Of a stretch of 64,000 bases of DNA, positions 33,810 through 46,170 are shown piece by piece. Positions within the stretch are counted from its first letter, which is position 1; the number at the start of each line of letters is the position of its first letter. Source of the DNA: Buxus sempervirens (Eukaryota; Streptophyta; Magnoliopsida; Buxales; Buxaceae); assembly GCA_947561395.2 (NCBI GenBank), contig OX387195.1:23451126-23515125 (forward strand), written 5' to 3'. The notes beneath the pieces are model-generated. The model had not been told where the DNA came from. It saw only the letters and a list, made by a program, of their open reading frames with translations, and searched no databases. Made by a program: the position numbers and the translations under genes.

Positions 33810-36800
33810 ATGAAAATCCTTGCGTGGAATAGTCGGGGGTTGGGCAAAACCCCAACTAGACTCCACCTGCGCAACATGGTGCGCATGAATAAGCCCAACA
33901 TTGTTCTGATTTCGGAAACACTCATGAATGAGAAGAAGTCAGCAAGATGGAGCAGGACTTTTGGGTTCCCAAATGTTTGGTGGAGACCTGCTATTGATCG
34001 AACAGAAGGTTACTGGGTTCTCTGGGACAATGAAGTGGATATCAATGTTGAAACAAGCCTCAGGTGGTGCATCAACTTGGCAGTTAGAAGTAAGAATGGA
34101 GAAAGCTTCAATCTCTCCTTTGTGCATGCAAGCTCCAACACTCAAATCCAAGAGAAGCAATGGGACACCCTGAAAAGATTTTCCAGAAATAGTATGACTC
34201 CCTGGTGCACTCTTGGCGATTTTAATGTCGTCCTCTACAAACATGAAAAGAAAGGTGGGAACGTCATCAAGGTGCGTAAATCGTAACTTTTTAAAGATTT
34301 CATAAACTGCTATGGTCTCATTGATTTACCTTGTAAGGGCATGAAGTACACTGGGAATAATGGCCAGATGGGAAATGGGAATATTAAAGAAAAAATTGAC
34401 AGAGTTCTAGCTAGCACTAATTGGTGCCATCTTTTTCCCAATGCTACCTTGTGGCAAGACCCCATTGTCGGGTCTGATCATGGCCCTCTTTGCTTAAACC
34501 TGAACTGCAATACATTTAAAACCCACAAACTGTTTAGATTTGAGAAGTTTTGGGTTGATGAACCTACATGTAGAGATATCATTGTTGAAAGTTGGGAATA
34601 CAAGGGGGGGTTCTGCATAACAAAATGGGTCGGCTTAGAGGTAGCCTTAGCAAGTGGAACAAGGAGGTTGTTGGAGATGTGAATAGAAGGGTCCTTCTCC
34701 TTTTTGATGAGCTAAAAGATCTACAAAAAGAAATTGAAGTCACTGATAACCCTGAAATCATTAAAGCCGAGCAAACTTGTCACAAGAAGTACCTGGATGC
34801 CTTTTATGCCCAGGAGAAATTCTGGCAACAGAAATCCAGAATAAAGTGGCTTAGAGATGGTGACTTGAACACTAGATTCTTCCAGGTGTCCACCATCAAT
34901 AGAAGACATAAAAACAAGATCATCTCTCTAAAAAATGAAAATAATGAAGAGGTTAGGGACCCCAAGCAGATTGAAAACATGATCACAGACCATTTCGAGG
35001 GGGTTTTTATGTCTGATGGATTTGACAGGAACTTCACCCTTTTAGACCAGATTGCTCCTAGCATCTCTGGCCTTGATAATAGCATTATGAGTAGACCTGT
35101 GACTGATGAGGAGATCTAGGAGGTGGTTAAAAAAATGGGGGCCCTCAAAAGCCTGGGGCCTGATGGTTTTTAAGGGGTCTTCTATCAAGCTTATTGGGAT
35201 GTGGTTAAAACGGATGTGTGTAAGATGGTCAAGGAGACCTTTGAAAGGGGGGTTTTTGATAAAAATGTTAACCAAACCTATATTGTCCTCATCCCTAAAG
35301 TGGATAATCCCAGGAGAGTCAATGGCTTTCGGCCTATAAGCGTTTGCAATTTTAGCTACAAAATCATAGCTAGGCTTATTGTGGATAGAATGAGACCAAT
35401 CATGTCTAAAATTATTTCTCCACACCAGTGTGCGTTTGTTCCTGGACGTGGCATCCATGAGAACGTCATTGCTGCTCAGGAAATTTGCCACACTATAAAA
35501 GGAAAAAAGAAAAGGAATAAAAAAGGTCTCTTTGCCCTGAAACTTGACTTGACCAAAGCCTATGATAGGCTTAACTGGGATTTTATTGAGAAGACCCTTC
35601 ATGTCTTTGGTTTCAGCTCTTCTCTGTCTAGGTTGATTATGTGGTGTATCAAGTCTGTGTCCTATAATGTGCTTGTCAATGGTAATCCTACCACTAGGAT
35701 CACCCCTTCTAGAGGCATTAGGCAAGGGGACCCCCTGTCCCCTTACATTTTCATTCTAACCCAACAGATCCTCTCCATGTCCTTACTCAATGCCGAACTT
35801 GGTCACCACATCCATGGTATTAGAGTCAGTAGGAATGCTGAACCCATTAGCCACTTGATGTATGCTGATGACCTCCTTCTCTTTGGTAGAGCCTCTAAAA
35901 ATAACTTGGGAAACTTCAATGAAATCATTAATGTCTTTTGTGAACTTGCTGGTCATAAGTTTAATCCCAATAAATCTGAGCTATTCTTTAGTCCCTGTAT
36001 AAAGGGACAGGAAAAAAGTAGTCTGGCTAGGATCTTTGGAGTCAAGCCAACTAGAAAACCAGGCAAGTATCTTGGCATACCCACCTTCCTTGATGGCCCA
36101 AAGTTGTACCACTTTAAGGATCTTCTCGAAAGGATTAATGCAAAATTGGCGGGGTGGAAAGCTAAGCTATTGACTCCGGCTGGAAGGGTGACCCTGATCA
36201 ATGCTGCCCTCCTTAGCTCTGCCCAGTACCAGATGGCTTGTTTAAAGCTCCCTGAATCCATCACTGAAAAAATTGATCTGGAGGCTAGGAAATTCTTCTG
36301 GCACAAACCTGGAAGAGATAAAACTCTTCATACAATCTGCTATGAAAAATTGTGTATGCCGAAAAGATTTGGTGGTCTTAACATTCAGTGTAGCAAGAAA
36401 ATCAATAAGGCTATGTTTGCTAAAGTGGCTTGGAACATTGCTTCAAATGACACCAAGTTGTGGAAAAAATTGCTGAAACAAAAGTACTGCCCATCTGGGA
36501 ATTTTCTCCACACCGAAGGAAAGGGCCATCATTCCTGGCTATGGAAGCAGATTTGCAAGTCAAAGGGAGACTATTCAATTGGGAGGAAGATGGAGTATCA
36601 CCAATGGTCAATCCATCAAAATTACGGATACCAAATGGGGCCCCCTTGCAGATCAACTCCAAGACAATATCCTGCAGTAGCATCATACCATGATGGTTTC
36701 TGAGCTGATACATCAAGAGACCCGCAGTTGGAACCTAACCAAATTGAGAAGCATTTGGCCAAACAGAATTGTGGACCAGATTCAAGCAATCCCAATCAAT

Positions 36801-36846
36801 AAGTTTGCGGAGGAAGACAAAATGGTTTGGGGAGGTACCTCAACAG
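33810..36846 (+). pseudogene. LINE ORF2, endonuclease and reverse transcriptase
   Basis: From the ATG at 33810 (MKILAWNSRGLG) the apurinic-like endonuclease shows catalytic N (WNSRG), E (LISETLM), D/N (LGDFNVV) and GSDHGPL. The RT follows with VLIPKV, FRPISVCNFSYKIIAR, KLDLTKAYDRLNW, GIRQGDPLSPY and the active-site YADD near 35860. Defects are a TAA at 34284, a frameshift in the G run at about 34605, a TAG at 35117, a further stop near 35171, and a frameshift near 36600. It is cut at 36846 by the solo LTR and continues at 42371. Confidence 0.92.
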
Positions 36847-36851
36847 GTAAG
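36847..36851 (+). repeat. Left target-site duplication of solo LTR-A (gtaag)
   Basis: gtaag here and at 42366-42370. Joining both sides restores the LINE reading frame in the zinc-binding region. Confidence 0.85.
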
Positions 36852-36955
36852 TGTAGACACCCCAAATTGCACAGTAAAAATGATCAATAATCAGTAAAAA
36901 TCACTATCTCCTTGGAAACCAGCACAAAATTTGAGAAAATGAGTTTTTTCCTTGT

Positions 36956-37075
36956 ATCAGACAACTCAGGTCGGATACAAGCGTATTTCTTCGTATCCGA
37001 TGGAAAATGCCGGATACAAGTAGCCCTCAATGTGATACACATAGGCGCTAGTGTATCCGACCTGACAGGTCGGAT
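36956..37075 (+). repeat. AT-type 21-bp palindrome array, partly decayed
   Basis: Copies start at 36956 (one half-site mutated to CAG), 36995 and 37055; a fourth between them has decayed. It corresponds to the intact array at 2557-2694. Confidence 0.8.
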
Positions 37076-37242
37076 ACGTTAGTTTTGCTCAAAATTAGGG
37101 TTTTCCGAGAGCTTTCACCTTTTAGCATCATATCCCTCATTAAATGAGTGGAAATCTCAGAAATAGCCTTAGCGTTAAGGTTGATGGGCTATAGACCTTA
37201 TGTTGTGTCTACCATCTCACCAACCCTAATCCTAGCCTTTGC

Positions 37243-37251
37243 CTATAAATA
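37243..37251 (+). promoter_or_regulatory. TATA box of solo LTR-A
   Basis: ctataaata in the same context as at 2863, 129 nt before the donor at 37372. Confidence 0.7.
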
Positions 37252-38146
37252 GGAGGCTCCTCCTTAAGCAAATGGCCATGAACTCTTGCCAACAACTCTT
37301 GTCAAGAACCTTTGCCAAGAAGAACTCCGAGTGAAGAGGGGAACCGCTGTGGAACTGCTTCCAGAACCCAGGTAAGCCTCAAACCTATCTTTAATTTTCT
37401 GTTTTTACATTCTAGATCTAGATCTCTTCTTCTACCTTTCTGTAAAATAAGGCCTTGATGTATGTATGAAAACCCTTCCCCGGCTCAAAGTATCTCAAGA
37501 CTCCCCTAGCCGTAAAACGCGAAGGTGGGATCTAGGAGAAACGAGACTGGGGATTAATCCTAGTGCTAGAACCTCTTTTGAATAAGCCTTTTGAATCTGT
37601 GAAGACCGTTCCATATTCAAAGTACCCCAAGATTATCTTGAAGAACCATGTTTAACGGGGAGAGAGAACTAAGGGAAACGATAATGGAACGGAACCCTAG
37701 GTTGTTCTAGAACCTTTTTTTATTGATCTAAATGCATGCTATAACCCTTGTGATTCTATGAAAACAGTTTCATATTCAAAGTACCCCAAGATTATCTTGA
37801 AGAACCGTGTTTAACAGGGAGAAAGAATTAAGGAAAACGATAATGGAACGGAACCCTAGGTTGTTTTAGAACCCTATTTTGATTGATATGAATGCATGCT
37901 ATCTTTGCTATATTGTTGGAATGATTTTTACACCTACATGGCACGTGATTTTGGCGGGATAAGCTCATATTTCGGATTTATTGCATTTATTGTGATAAAT
38001 CTGAAATAAATAGCCCCAAGCAATTCTGGAATGTCTTTAAATGATTTTCAAGTGATTTTGATCTATCTTGCACGGATCACACACCACTTGTCACTGTTTT
38101 AAATTGATTTTACTCAAAAAAGGTTTAACTTGACAGCAACTGTACC

Positions 38147-38151
38147 CCGAC
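38147..38151 (+). repeat. Left target-site duplication of solo LTR-B (ccgac)
   Basis: ccgac is repeated at 41189-41193. The uninterrupted sequence is seen in the sister LTR at about 3565-3585. Confidence 0.88.
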
Positions 38152-39189
38152 TGTGCGCACCCGATTTCGGTCGCACGACGAGGCGCACGCAAAACAATGC
38201 GTGGCTCGGGATTTGTTTGGAGTCGCCACTGCCTGATGGGGTACAGGCAGACACCTAGGTACCTAAGTTCTTCTACTAAGGCTTGGTCTGCGGCTTGAGA
38301 TTCTAAGTAGGTTCTCGGTGGCGGTCTGGGGAAGTCCGTAGACATCCCAGTCCACCCTGTCAAGTGACGGGTCCCGTAGGTTTCCCTAGTTTGAGTCAAC
38401 TTTGGTCTCTCACTCACCCGATTCCTAATCCAGCATTCAATTTTGGTTTAAGTCTGGCGGGACCGCCAAAGTGGTGTGGGTCCCTTTACTTGATTTTATC
38501 TTTTTTGATAAAATGATGTGAGTCTGATTGGACGGGCCCCGTTGGAAGGCCCGCAGATTCCTTGGTGGGCTTGTTTGAGCTCACATGTCCCTTAGTGGGC
38601 CTCAGACTGGCCTGAGAGGCCCTTTGGGCTTTGGTTCAGTGAATTAATTTTAAATTCCAAGTTGAAGATTAAATTTAGTTCCGTGCAAAAAGTGAGTCTG
38701 GATTGACTTGCGGGCCCCTGAGTGGGCCACACAGTTGGTTTCCAAGTAGTTTTGATTATCTTTCTTTTCTGTGCCAAAATGGGCCAAGCATTGGGCTTGG
38801 GGCCCTTTACCTGGGCTTGGGCTTGAAAGCCCGAGTCTTCTTGAATTAGGGTTTAATGGGCTTAATGGGCCCGACAGGCCCTGCCCGTGGTCTCGGCCAA
38901 ACCATCATATAATTTGAGCATGCATGCCCCGAATTGGGCTTTGGTGGGCCTCAAAGGGTCCGACCCCCCCAACTAGGTTGATTTTATCTTTATTTAACAA
39001 AATGAGTTTGCCGGGCTTGGTGGGCCCTATTGGAAGGCCCACCGGGAATCAAGTTGGACCGGGTCGGTCCATGGCCCATCTTGGGTTTCCGGGTGACCCG
39101 GAAACCCTACTGGCTTGCCCGGATTGATCAAACAAACCAAAGAAATCACACAAGATCAGAAAATGGCAAAAAATGCAGTCTGACAATGT

Positions 39190-39288
39190 AGCCGGCCTGA
39201 GATGCCGGTTACACACAGGGTTCTGTGTATCCGGTATCTTTAGCCGGCTACACGTGGGCTTCAGTTGATCCGGCCTAAGTTGCCAGAT
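39190..39288 (-). repeat. Second palindrome cluster in solo LTR-B (three copies)
   Basis: Copies start at 39190, 39229 and 39268, exactly 39 bp apart. Two have intact CCG-N11-CGG; the last has CAG in one arm. The type agrees with the first cluster of the same LTR. Confidence 0.85.
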
Positions 39289-40374
39289 CAACACACAGAA
39301 TCCATTTTTTTGGATTTTTCCAATGGGGTTGGTTTCTTGGGTCTCCTAGGGTGTTCTAGCATTTGTGTGGGCTCCTGTGTGAGCCCACAGTGGTTCAGGT
39401 GAGAGGAAGACCTCCTCTCGGTCACTTTTTTTTTGGGGTTTTGAAATCTATACCAAGGGAGATGAATGGGGTTCCAACTCTTCCTCCCCTTGAATAAAAT
39501 ACAGCGGAGGGGCAGAGGTCCTACACCTCTGTCCAGGTTGTTTGGGGCCTCAGAGAACCACAATCAGTTATTAATAATCACACGAGAAAGAAATCCATTA
39601 GAGCATGCTTCACTTAAGGCCTATCTTTCATCAAAAGATGCATGCATACCTACTTATAATCCTATATGAATGGATAAAAAAAAATATGCATCACACATCA
39701 CATGTATTATAAACCTATTAGTCCAAATCACACATCTAGCTAAAATAGATCTAAAGAAGGGGATAAGGGGGATTACATGTGGGATAAATGAGAGACAAGC
39801 ATGAGGGAACAAGCTCCCCTTTAAAATAAAACATACATATGCTATGACAGTGGCAGAAAGTGAAGCAATAAACCTCTCACCCTCCCCTAGGGTCATGCAT
39901 GGGGTCTCCATTACCCTTGGAGGTCACCATACTACCGGGAGACGGAAGAAAAACATGCAAGTGTTCACTCAAACGGATATATATTTCGTAGAAGCAAAAC
40001 CCAAAGAACTTTCATAGAAAAATCCCTTTTTAACATATGTAGAATAAAATGTACTAAGGGATCATACCTTGGGGTTTTAAAGCCCCTTTGAAGTGTGCAG
40101 CCTTCTCCTTGAAGCAAGAACAGGTGCTGCAACCCTCCCTTTACACACCAACAGTAGGTGCTCTCCTTCTTGCTGGGGTGAAGATGGAGAAGAAGAAGGG
40201 AAGAGGGAGTAGGAGAGCCTTGGGATAATGTTTTGAGGGTTTGGGGGGCCAAAGGAGGCCAAAAGGAAGGAGTTTCGGAGCAGGTGGTCTAAGGGAGAAG
40301 GGGTGGAAACCAGCACAAATGAGGCCAACCCCGGAAATCAGGCTGCTGTTTCCTTTTTATAGGCAACTTAATGT

Positions 40375-40616
40375 ATCCGGCAACTCAGGCCGGATACACT
40401 AATGCTCCTTCATATCCGGCCTTCATGACCGGATACACTAAGGTTCCTTTGTATCCGGTCTTCAATGCCGGATACAAAACATAATCATTTGAAAATTAAA
40501 TGCCGCCGCGAATTTGTCGGGCGATCGGCGCGAATCTCGGGCGAAAATCTTCTTGTATCCGGCCTTCAAGTCCGGATATACACAAGAGTATGTGTATCCG
40601 GTATATTTGACCGGAT
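40375..40616 (-). repeat. First palindrome cluster in solo LTR-B (five copies, AT type)
   Basis: Copies start at 40375, 40414, 40453, 40557 and 40596, with 39-bp steps within each sub-group. All are AT-CCG-N11-CGG-AT. Although this is an LTR-B, the palindromes are the type of the LTR-A copies at 2557 and 36956. Confidence 0.9.
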
Positions 40617-42370
40617 ACAAATCAAAAAATTACGGATTTGCCCTTCGACTTGACCGATTCGACCGATTCGACCGATTTGACCGATTTGACACTTTTGGAT
40701 ATCTACGGATCACCCCGTACGAATTTTTGATATCTAAGATTTAGTCCCTGTGATATTTTGCTGCATTGGCTGCCACGTATGCAGCTCCTGCTCCACGTGT
40801 GCAGTTTCCGGCTTTGCTGCTCGGAAACTTCGACAGCTCATATCTCCTTCATCCGAACTCCGATTTGAGCAAACTCAATTGCGTTAGGCTCGTATCGGAG
40901 CCCTCTATCCAATGACATAGGGCTAAGCACTTGGCACAGGTTTTGAGGAAAAGTCAACTTTCGGCTCTCCCTCAAGTTTGACCGGCCCACAGAACCCTCA
41001 TCCGGACTCCGATTCCAGCAAACTCAGTTGTGTTAGACTCGTATCGGGATTCCCTATCCATTGAGATAAAGCAAGGTGGCCAATTATCACTGGATCAAAA
41101 AGTCAGATTTTTGTCCCCTCAGGGTTTGACTTTCTACCAAGGTTTTCATTTTCGACATTTCCAGGGGTGCAAAAATAAGGTGCTTACACCGACTTCGGAC
41201 ACTCATAACTTCATCGTCCGGATGAATTTTGGAGTGATTCCAGAACCATGGGAAAGGTGAGGCTGTCTAGTTTATGTCTACCAAATTTCATCAATTTTTA
41301 TCAAGCGGATTTTTGACACCTCTCTGTCGAAGTTGATAGGTCAATTCTGATCTGAATACGGAACTTGTCACTTCGACTGAGCGCCATGTGTTCGTTTTAA
41401 ATCCGATTCGAGTGATTTTTGTTTCTGGGCACTCCTTTATGAGTCTATTTTCAAATCCAGTTGGTTTCATAATTTTTTGACTCCATTTGTGTTGTTGGTA
41501 ACAGATTTACTCAGAATTGCTCAACAGCACTTTTCTGGGTAAATCTGTGATCTTCGAGGCCTGTTCGGGAGACTACCCAAGGCACATCCGAATGAATTTT
41601 TGTATGAGGATAGTTTCATTTGAAAGATGACCATACAGACTTCACTCACACCAAATTTCATGAATTTATATGGAACCGATTTTGCTAGGTGATTTTCCAA
41701 ACTTGCCTACTTGCCACTTTTAATTATCTCCAACAGCAATTTTAAAGGAGGCATAACTCCTAAGATTTCAACCGGATTCAATCAAAATTTTGCATGAGTC
41801 TCTTATTTACCATAATCTTTCAAATGGATTTGGTTTGATTCAATTTAAAATTGGATTTGAATGATTTCAAGACAAATGGCATTATCTTTTACCGAATTTT
41901 CCAGATTTAACTCAACTTGGTTTTGTGCAACTTTTGCCTTGATTTCGTTCTATTTGTGATATTCCAGAAATGATATTGACATAAGAGAGGATCTGGAATC
42001 CATTTGGATCTTCATGTGAAGATATCATACATGTGTCCTTTTTCAAGGTTTTTAATGATTTTTAGCAAGCTTTCTGACTTTTTTGCATGAACAAACACTT
42101 GGCAACCACCTTGTGTGGGTGAATGGGGGTGCCTAACACCTTCCCCCGTTCATAATCTAATCCCCTTTCACATCTCTGGATTTGATTTTCAAGTAGAGTT
42201 ATTTTTACTCTAGAATTTGCCTTTAGGTTCTTTTTGCTTATTTTGAATCTTTTGGTGTCCATTCACACCCCAAAAATCTGAATGGTGGCGACTCTCCCAT
42301 TTTTACGTTGAGCCCGTGTGTTGACGGAGGGGAAATCATCCTGGTGATTTTTCCCATGTCTCATAGTAAG

Positions 42371-43447
42371 TATACCGTTGCGTCTACTTATAGCATGCTC
42401 GCTAATTTTGATGATTCATGTGCAGAAGAGAAGAGATGGTTGAAAGTCTGGAGGCTCCCTTGCCCTTACAAAATCAGATTGTTCTTATGGAAATGCATGC
42501 AAGGGGCAAATGCTACTAATGATATCCTTCACAGCAGAATTGGGGTTCCTCTGGAGATGTGTTCCTTGTGCAACAAAGTTCAAAAATCTAACGAGCACCT
42601 CTTCCTAAAATGCGACTTCATTAGAGCCATTTGGTTTGGTTGCTATGGAGGCCGTATTCCAGAAGATGCAGTGCAATGCAGCAAAGATTGGGTATTTGAA
42701 GTCTTGATGAGGAGTGATGATAACAAGGGGGATAGAGCTTTGGAAAGGGGAGCTGCCTGGGCAAATGTCTACTGGGCGGTCTAGTTAACTAGGAATAAGG
42801 TAATCTTTGAAAACCATACCCCATCAATCCCACTTACATCTTCCCTTTTTCTTGATTTACAGGAAGATACAAGGAAGCTTATGGGAATAATGAGGAAGGA
42901 GGTTAACCCAAGCAGTGAAGAGGCTTATATCAGATGGACCAGACCACCAGCAAATTGGCTAAAATTGAATGTGGACGGTGCTGCAAGAGGGGCTCCAGGC
43001 GATGCTGCTATTGGAGCTATCATTCGCAATGAAGATGGAAACTTGGTGGGGGCCCTCGCCCTGAAAATTGGAATCACAAACGCTATTCATGCTGAAGCCT
43101 AGGCCTTGGTGGAGGGGATTAAAATGACGCTTGTGGTAAACTGCAGACAAATCCACATCGAGAGTGACTCCCGATCTGTGGTTAGTTGCTTGCTCAAGAA
43201 AGAGGCTGTCCCATGGAGACTGGAGCTGCTGCTGGAGGAGGCCCGTCACCTTTGCAATTTTTTCCTTGCTGTCAGAATTTCTAAGATTTTCAGAGAAGCA
43301 AACCATGCCGCAGATCAACTTGCTAAGTTTACACTCAATTCTTATTCCTATTTTTGGTCTAAGAGTCCCCCTGTTCCTATCGTGGGGGCGATTGCTGATG
43401 ACTTTAATGGCAGATCTTTTGTTAGGTTTCTCCAGGCTCCTATTTAA
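42371..43447 (+). pseudogene. LINE ORF2, zinc-binding region and RNase H
   Basis: Continuation of ORF2 after the solo LTR. The zf-RVT region (WLKVWRLPCPYKIRLFLWKC, CSLCNKVQKSNEHLFLKC) is followed by an RVT_3 RNase H (WLKLNVDGAARG, GAIIRNEDGNLVGAL, IHIESDSRSVVSCLL, REANHAADQLAKF). TAG stops at 42782-42784 and about 43100 break it. A poly(A) tail follows at 43475. Confidence 0.9.
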
Positions 43448-43501
43448 TAAAAGTTAGTTTCGCTGTTTCATATCAAAAAAAAAAAAAGCCATGCTGCCGA
43501 T

Positions 43502-43664
43502 TATTTGGATAACTTTAGTATAGATAATTTTTCATGTTATCGGATCTGGAAGCCTCCTCTTGGGTTAAGTACTTTATTATTTGATGATGTTTGTGGTGTT
43601 GTAACTAACGGACATGTTTCATAAAAATAAATAGTATTTTTTATTATTTAAAAAAGAGAGAGAG
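43502..43664 (+). pseudogene. Old LINE relic, RNase H part 2 and tail
   Basis: Continues the protein interrupted at 28908 (DYLDNFSIDNFSCYRIWKPP), ends in a stop, and is followed by an A-rich tail (43622-43656). The right 17-bp target-site duplication is 43665-43681. Confidence 0.85.
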
Positions 43665-43681
43665 AGAGAAAGAAGGGCTAA
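43665..43681 (+). repeat. Right target-site duplication of the old LINE
   Basis: agagaaagaagggctaa, identical to 28639-28655, 15 kb apart. Confidence 0.85.
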
Positions 43682-43940
43682 GAAGGAGAACTTTAATGAA
43701 AGGAACTTTTATTGATAACACAATATATCATTTTAAGGAGTCAGGGAAGGTAAGAAAGAAAGGTAATAAATAAATAGACAAACAGACGCTATCCAAACAC
43801 TACAAGCAATCCATTCTTGACTCCAAAAGATCCCAAGATAAGGAATGCAGAGTTAGCTACAGGACAGGCCTAGTCGACATGTGACGTAAAATTGTGGTCT
43901 ATAATTTGCTGTGAACTGATTTGTTGTTGAACCAGCCTAA
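43682..43940. other. Unassigned flanking DNA
   Basis: About 260 bp of low-complexity sequence without an ORF of interest. It is the continuation of the target DNA in which the old LINE inserted (counterpart of 27753-28638). Confidence 0.5.
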
Positions 43941-44780
43941 GGCTGCGTTTGGTAACGCTTTTCGGAAGTACTTTTTTGCTTTTGAAAGCAAAAAATTGTT
44001 TTTAAAAGCAAAAGTACCGTTTGGTAACGCACACGAGAAGCAATTTACTAAAAGCAAAGAAGCAATTTTATTGCTTTTCACCGAAAGCAACAAAATGTTG
44101 CTTCTCAATTTTTTTACAAAATTGCTTTATTGTTTTCAAAACCCCTCGATACCCTATTGCTTTATTCCTATATTAAAGATGATGCCTCCATACTCACTTA
44201 AGAAGCAACAACGTATTGTTATTGCTAGAACCGGCAAAATGCCACCTGACCCGACGGGTCAACCCGATTATAAATGGGTTGGGTTGATCCGTTTATTAAT
44301 TGGGTTGGGGTTTCCCCAACTCACCAATAATCGGGTCAACCCGACGGGTAACCCGATTAAAAAAAAAAAGATGGCAAAAGTATCATGTTTCAACCCGATT
44401 AACCCCAAAACCCGATCCAAACCCGGTACAACCCGATCCAATTAACCCCCCAACCCTATTTTAATAATATTTTTTGAAAAATAAAAATAATAGTATACGG
44501 GTTGGCGGATTGAATCTTTTATAAAAATATGAATCTTTTATAATATTGGACTTATATTTTTGAGTATATTTCTAAGTACAATACATAAATTATGTACAAT
44601 ACTTTTATGGAAGCAAAAAGCAATTTCTATGTTACTACAATTACCAAACATGTTTTTTTGCTTCTTAAAAGCAAAGCAAAAGTTTACCAAACGCATTTGC
44701 TTCAAGAAAAGATCTTTCAAAAAGCATAAAATTGCTTTTTTGCTTTCTTGCTTTTAGAAGCAAAAAAGCAAAAGCGTTAC
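43941..44780. mobile_element. MITE-like element cut by an LTR retrotransposon
   Basis: The left edge reads ggctgcgtttggtaacgctttt; the right part contains inverted text (gtttaccaaacgc, gcaaaagcgttac). This gives terminal inverted repeats of the hAT-like gctgcgtttggta type. The centre (44215-44470) is full of gggt/acccg words. The right end is truncated at gcgttac by the LTR starting at 44781. No transposase. Confidence 0.6.
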
Positions 44781-46170
44781 TGTGAGACATGGGAAAAAAT
44801 CAATCTCATGATTTCCTCAATCATCACACGGGATTAAATAAAACAAAGAGTCGCCACCATTCAATTTAGGTGTGAATGGACACCAAAATATTAAATAAGC
44901 ACAAAAGGCAAATTTTAGGGCAAAATATCCCTCCTAAAAAAAACAACCAGAGATGGGTAAGGGGATTAAGTTATGAACAGGGGAAGGTGTTAGGCACCCC
45001 TATTCATCCACACAAGGTGGTTGCCAGGTATTTGTTCATGTTAAAATAAAGGAAAAAAACTTGCTATAAAAATCACACAAAATCACAAAAAAAGACAAAA
45101 TATATGGTTTTTTCATATGAATAGTCTGATTGATCCAGAACTATCAAACATGATCATACCATTCCTAGGGCTTCATGATCAAAACAAAATTAAGATAAAA
45201 TCAATTTAAAGTGAAAAATCCAAAATCTGGCTTCAAGTCAAAATTCTAGAAATCCAGAAAAATATGATTTTTATAAAATATTTCAAAATTGAACTTGAAT
45301 AGTCCAGGACATAGATAAAGCCCAAATTTCACTTAAAATCTGAAAATCAAAACCAAAAAGACCCACGTTGATGAAAAACACCAAAAGGGGAGAACTGAGA
45401 CCGTAGGGTCTTCTCTCAATAATGAAAAAGGATTTAAAAACCATATCATGAAACCCTAGAAGTTATTTTCAGGCTTCTAGATTCAGATCTACCATATTGA
45501 TCATGATAAATCCAAGATCTTAGCCTAAGACCACAAAAATCACGAAAACAGTGCTGTAGGTGCAAAAGTGGCAAAAATCCAAATTTTGGCAAAAATAGGG
45601 GATCTCATGCTATAAACATCATGGATTCATGTTATTCATTCAAATATATCATAAAAAGCATTAAAACATGATCAGGATATTCAAAACAGCCATATCTCAC
45701 AAATTATAGCACATGGGGGTCTACCCTACGGATCCACCTGTTCCCCTTTCCCCTAGTTCTCTCTTCACGTTTTACGGCTAGAGAGACTCTTGAGGTACTT
45801 AGAGATAGGTTTGGGTACACAAACACAATCACAGGCTTTATTCTAGAAAAAGGAAAAAAAACAGATATGGGGTTCTATTCTAGGGATCCACCTGTTCCCC
45901 TTTCCCCTAGTTCTCTCTTCACGTTTTACGGCTAGAGAGACCCTTGAGGTACTTAGAGACAGGTTTAGGAATACAAAAAACAGATATGGCCTTATTCTAC
46001 AGCAATAGAGATGATCCTATTACATCTAGAATTGAAGACAGAAAATAAAAAGGATAGGGGACTTACCTGGATTGAGCAGGCAGGCAGCAGGAGTTCTTTC
46101 TCTTCTCTTGGAGCTTCTTAGAATTCCTTGGACTCAAAATTTCGTGGCCCTTAGCTAGAGGAGAGAGCCT

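Larger units (their letters stand above)
38152..41188 (-). mobile_element. Solo LTR-B nested in solo LTR-A
   Basis: A minus-strand LTR of 3037 bp that reads TGTAAGCACCT at 41188 and ends GGTGCGCACA at 38152. Both ends match the 5' LTR of the TAT/Ogre element at 49472-51918. There is a perfect 5-bp duplication and no internal sequence. Landmarks on the minus strand are a five-copy AT-type palindrome cluster (40616-40375), TATA 13 bp later (40362-40353), a donor (40067), a second palindrome cluster (39288-39190), and a decoy PBS (38228-38220) 68 nt before the LTR end. Confidence 0.93.
36852..42365 (+). mobile_element. Solo LTR-A inside LINE ORF2, itself interrupted
   Basis: The LTR starts TGTAGACACCCC and ends CCATGTCTCATA (CA changed to TA), with a 5-bp duplication gtaag on both sides and no internal region. 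It is therefore a solo LTR from recombination between two LTRs. It is about 2.47 kb without the nested LTR-B (38152-41188). Landmarks are AT-type palindromes (36956-37075), TATA (37243), splice donor (37372), and a 150-bp tandem duplication (about 37606-37735 and 37757-37885). The decoy PBS is at 42286. Confidence 0.92.
28909..43488 (+). mobile_element. Younger L1-type LINE with two insertions
   Basis: A plus-strand non-LTR retrotransposon that starts after tgctgccgat (28899-28908) and ends in a poly(A) tail (43475-43487). A 13-bp target-site duplication with one mismatch flanks it (28896-28908 and 43489-43501). Gene order is ORF1 (DUF4283 plus zinc knuckle), then ORF2 with endonuclease, RT, zinc-binding region and RNase H. 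Without the inserted DNA transposon (30036-33146) and solo LTR (36852-42365), the element is roughly 6 kb. Several stops and frameshifts make it inactive. Confidence 0.9.

Noticed and set aside
35042..35725. 227-codon minus-strand ORF
   Set aside because: It is antisense to the LINE reverse transcriptase, whose conserved motifs are on the plus strand.
38152..41188. Host gene promoter with tandem palindromes
   Set aside because: Both ends have TG/CA LTR termini, a perfect 5-bp duplication, and match the 5' LTR at 49472.
44215..44470. Satellite-like gggtt/aaccc clusters as telomeric DNA
   Set aside because: The words are irregular, inverted to each other and lie inside a MITE-like element; they are not TTTAGGG repeats.
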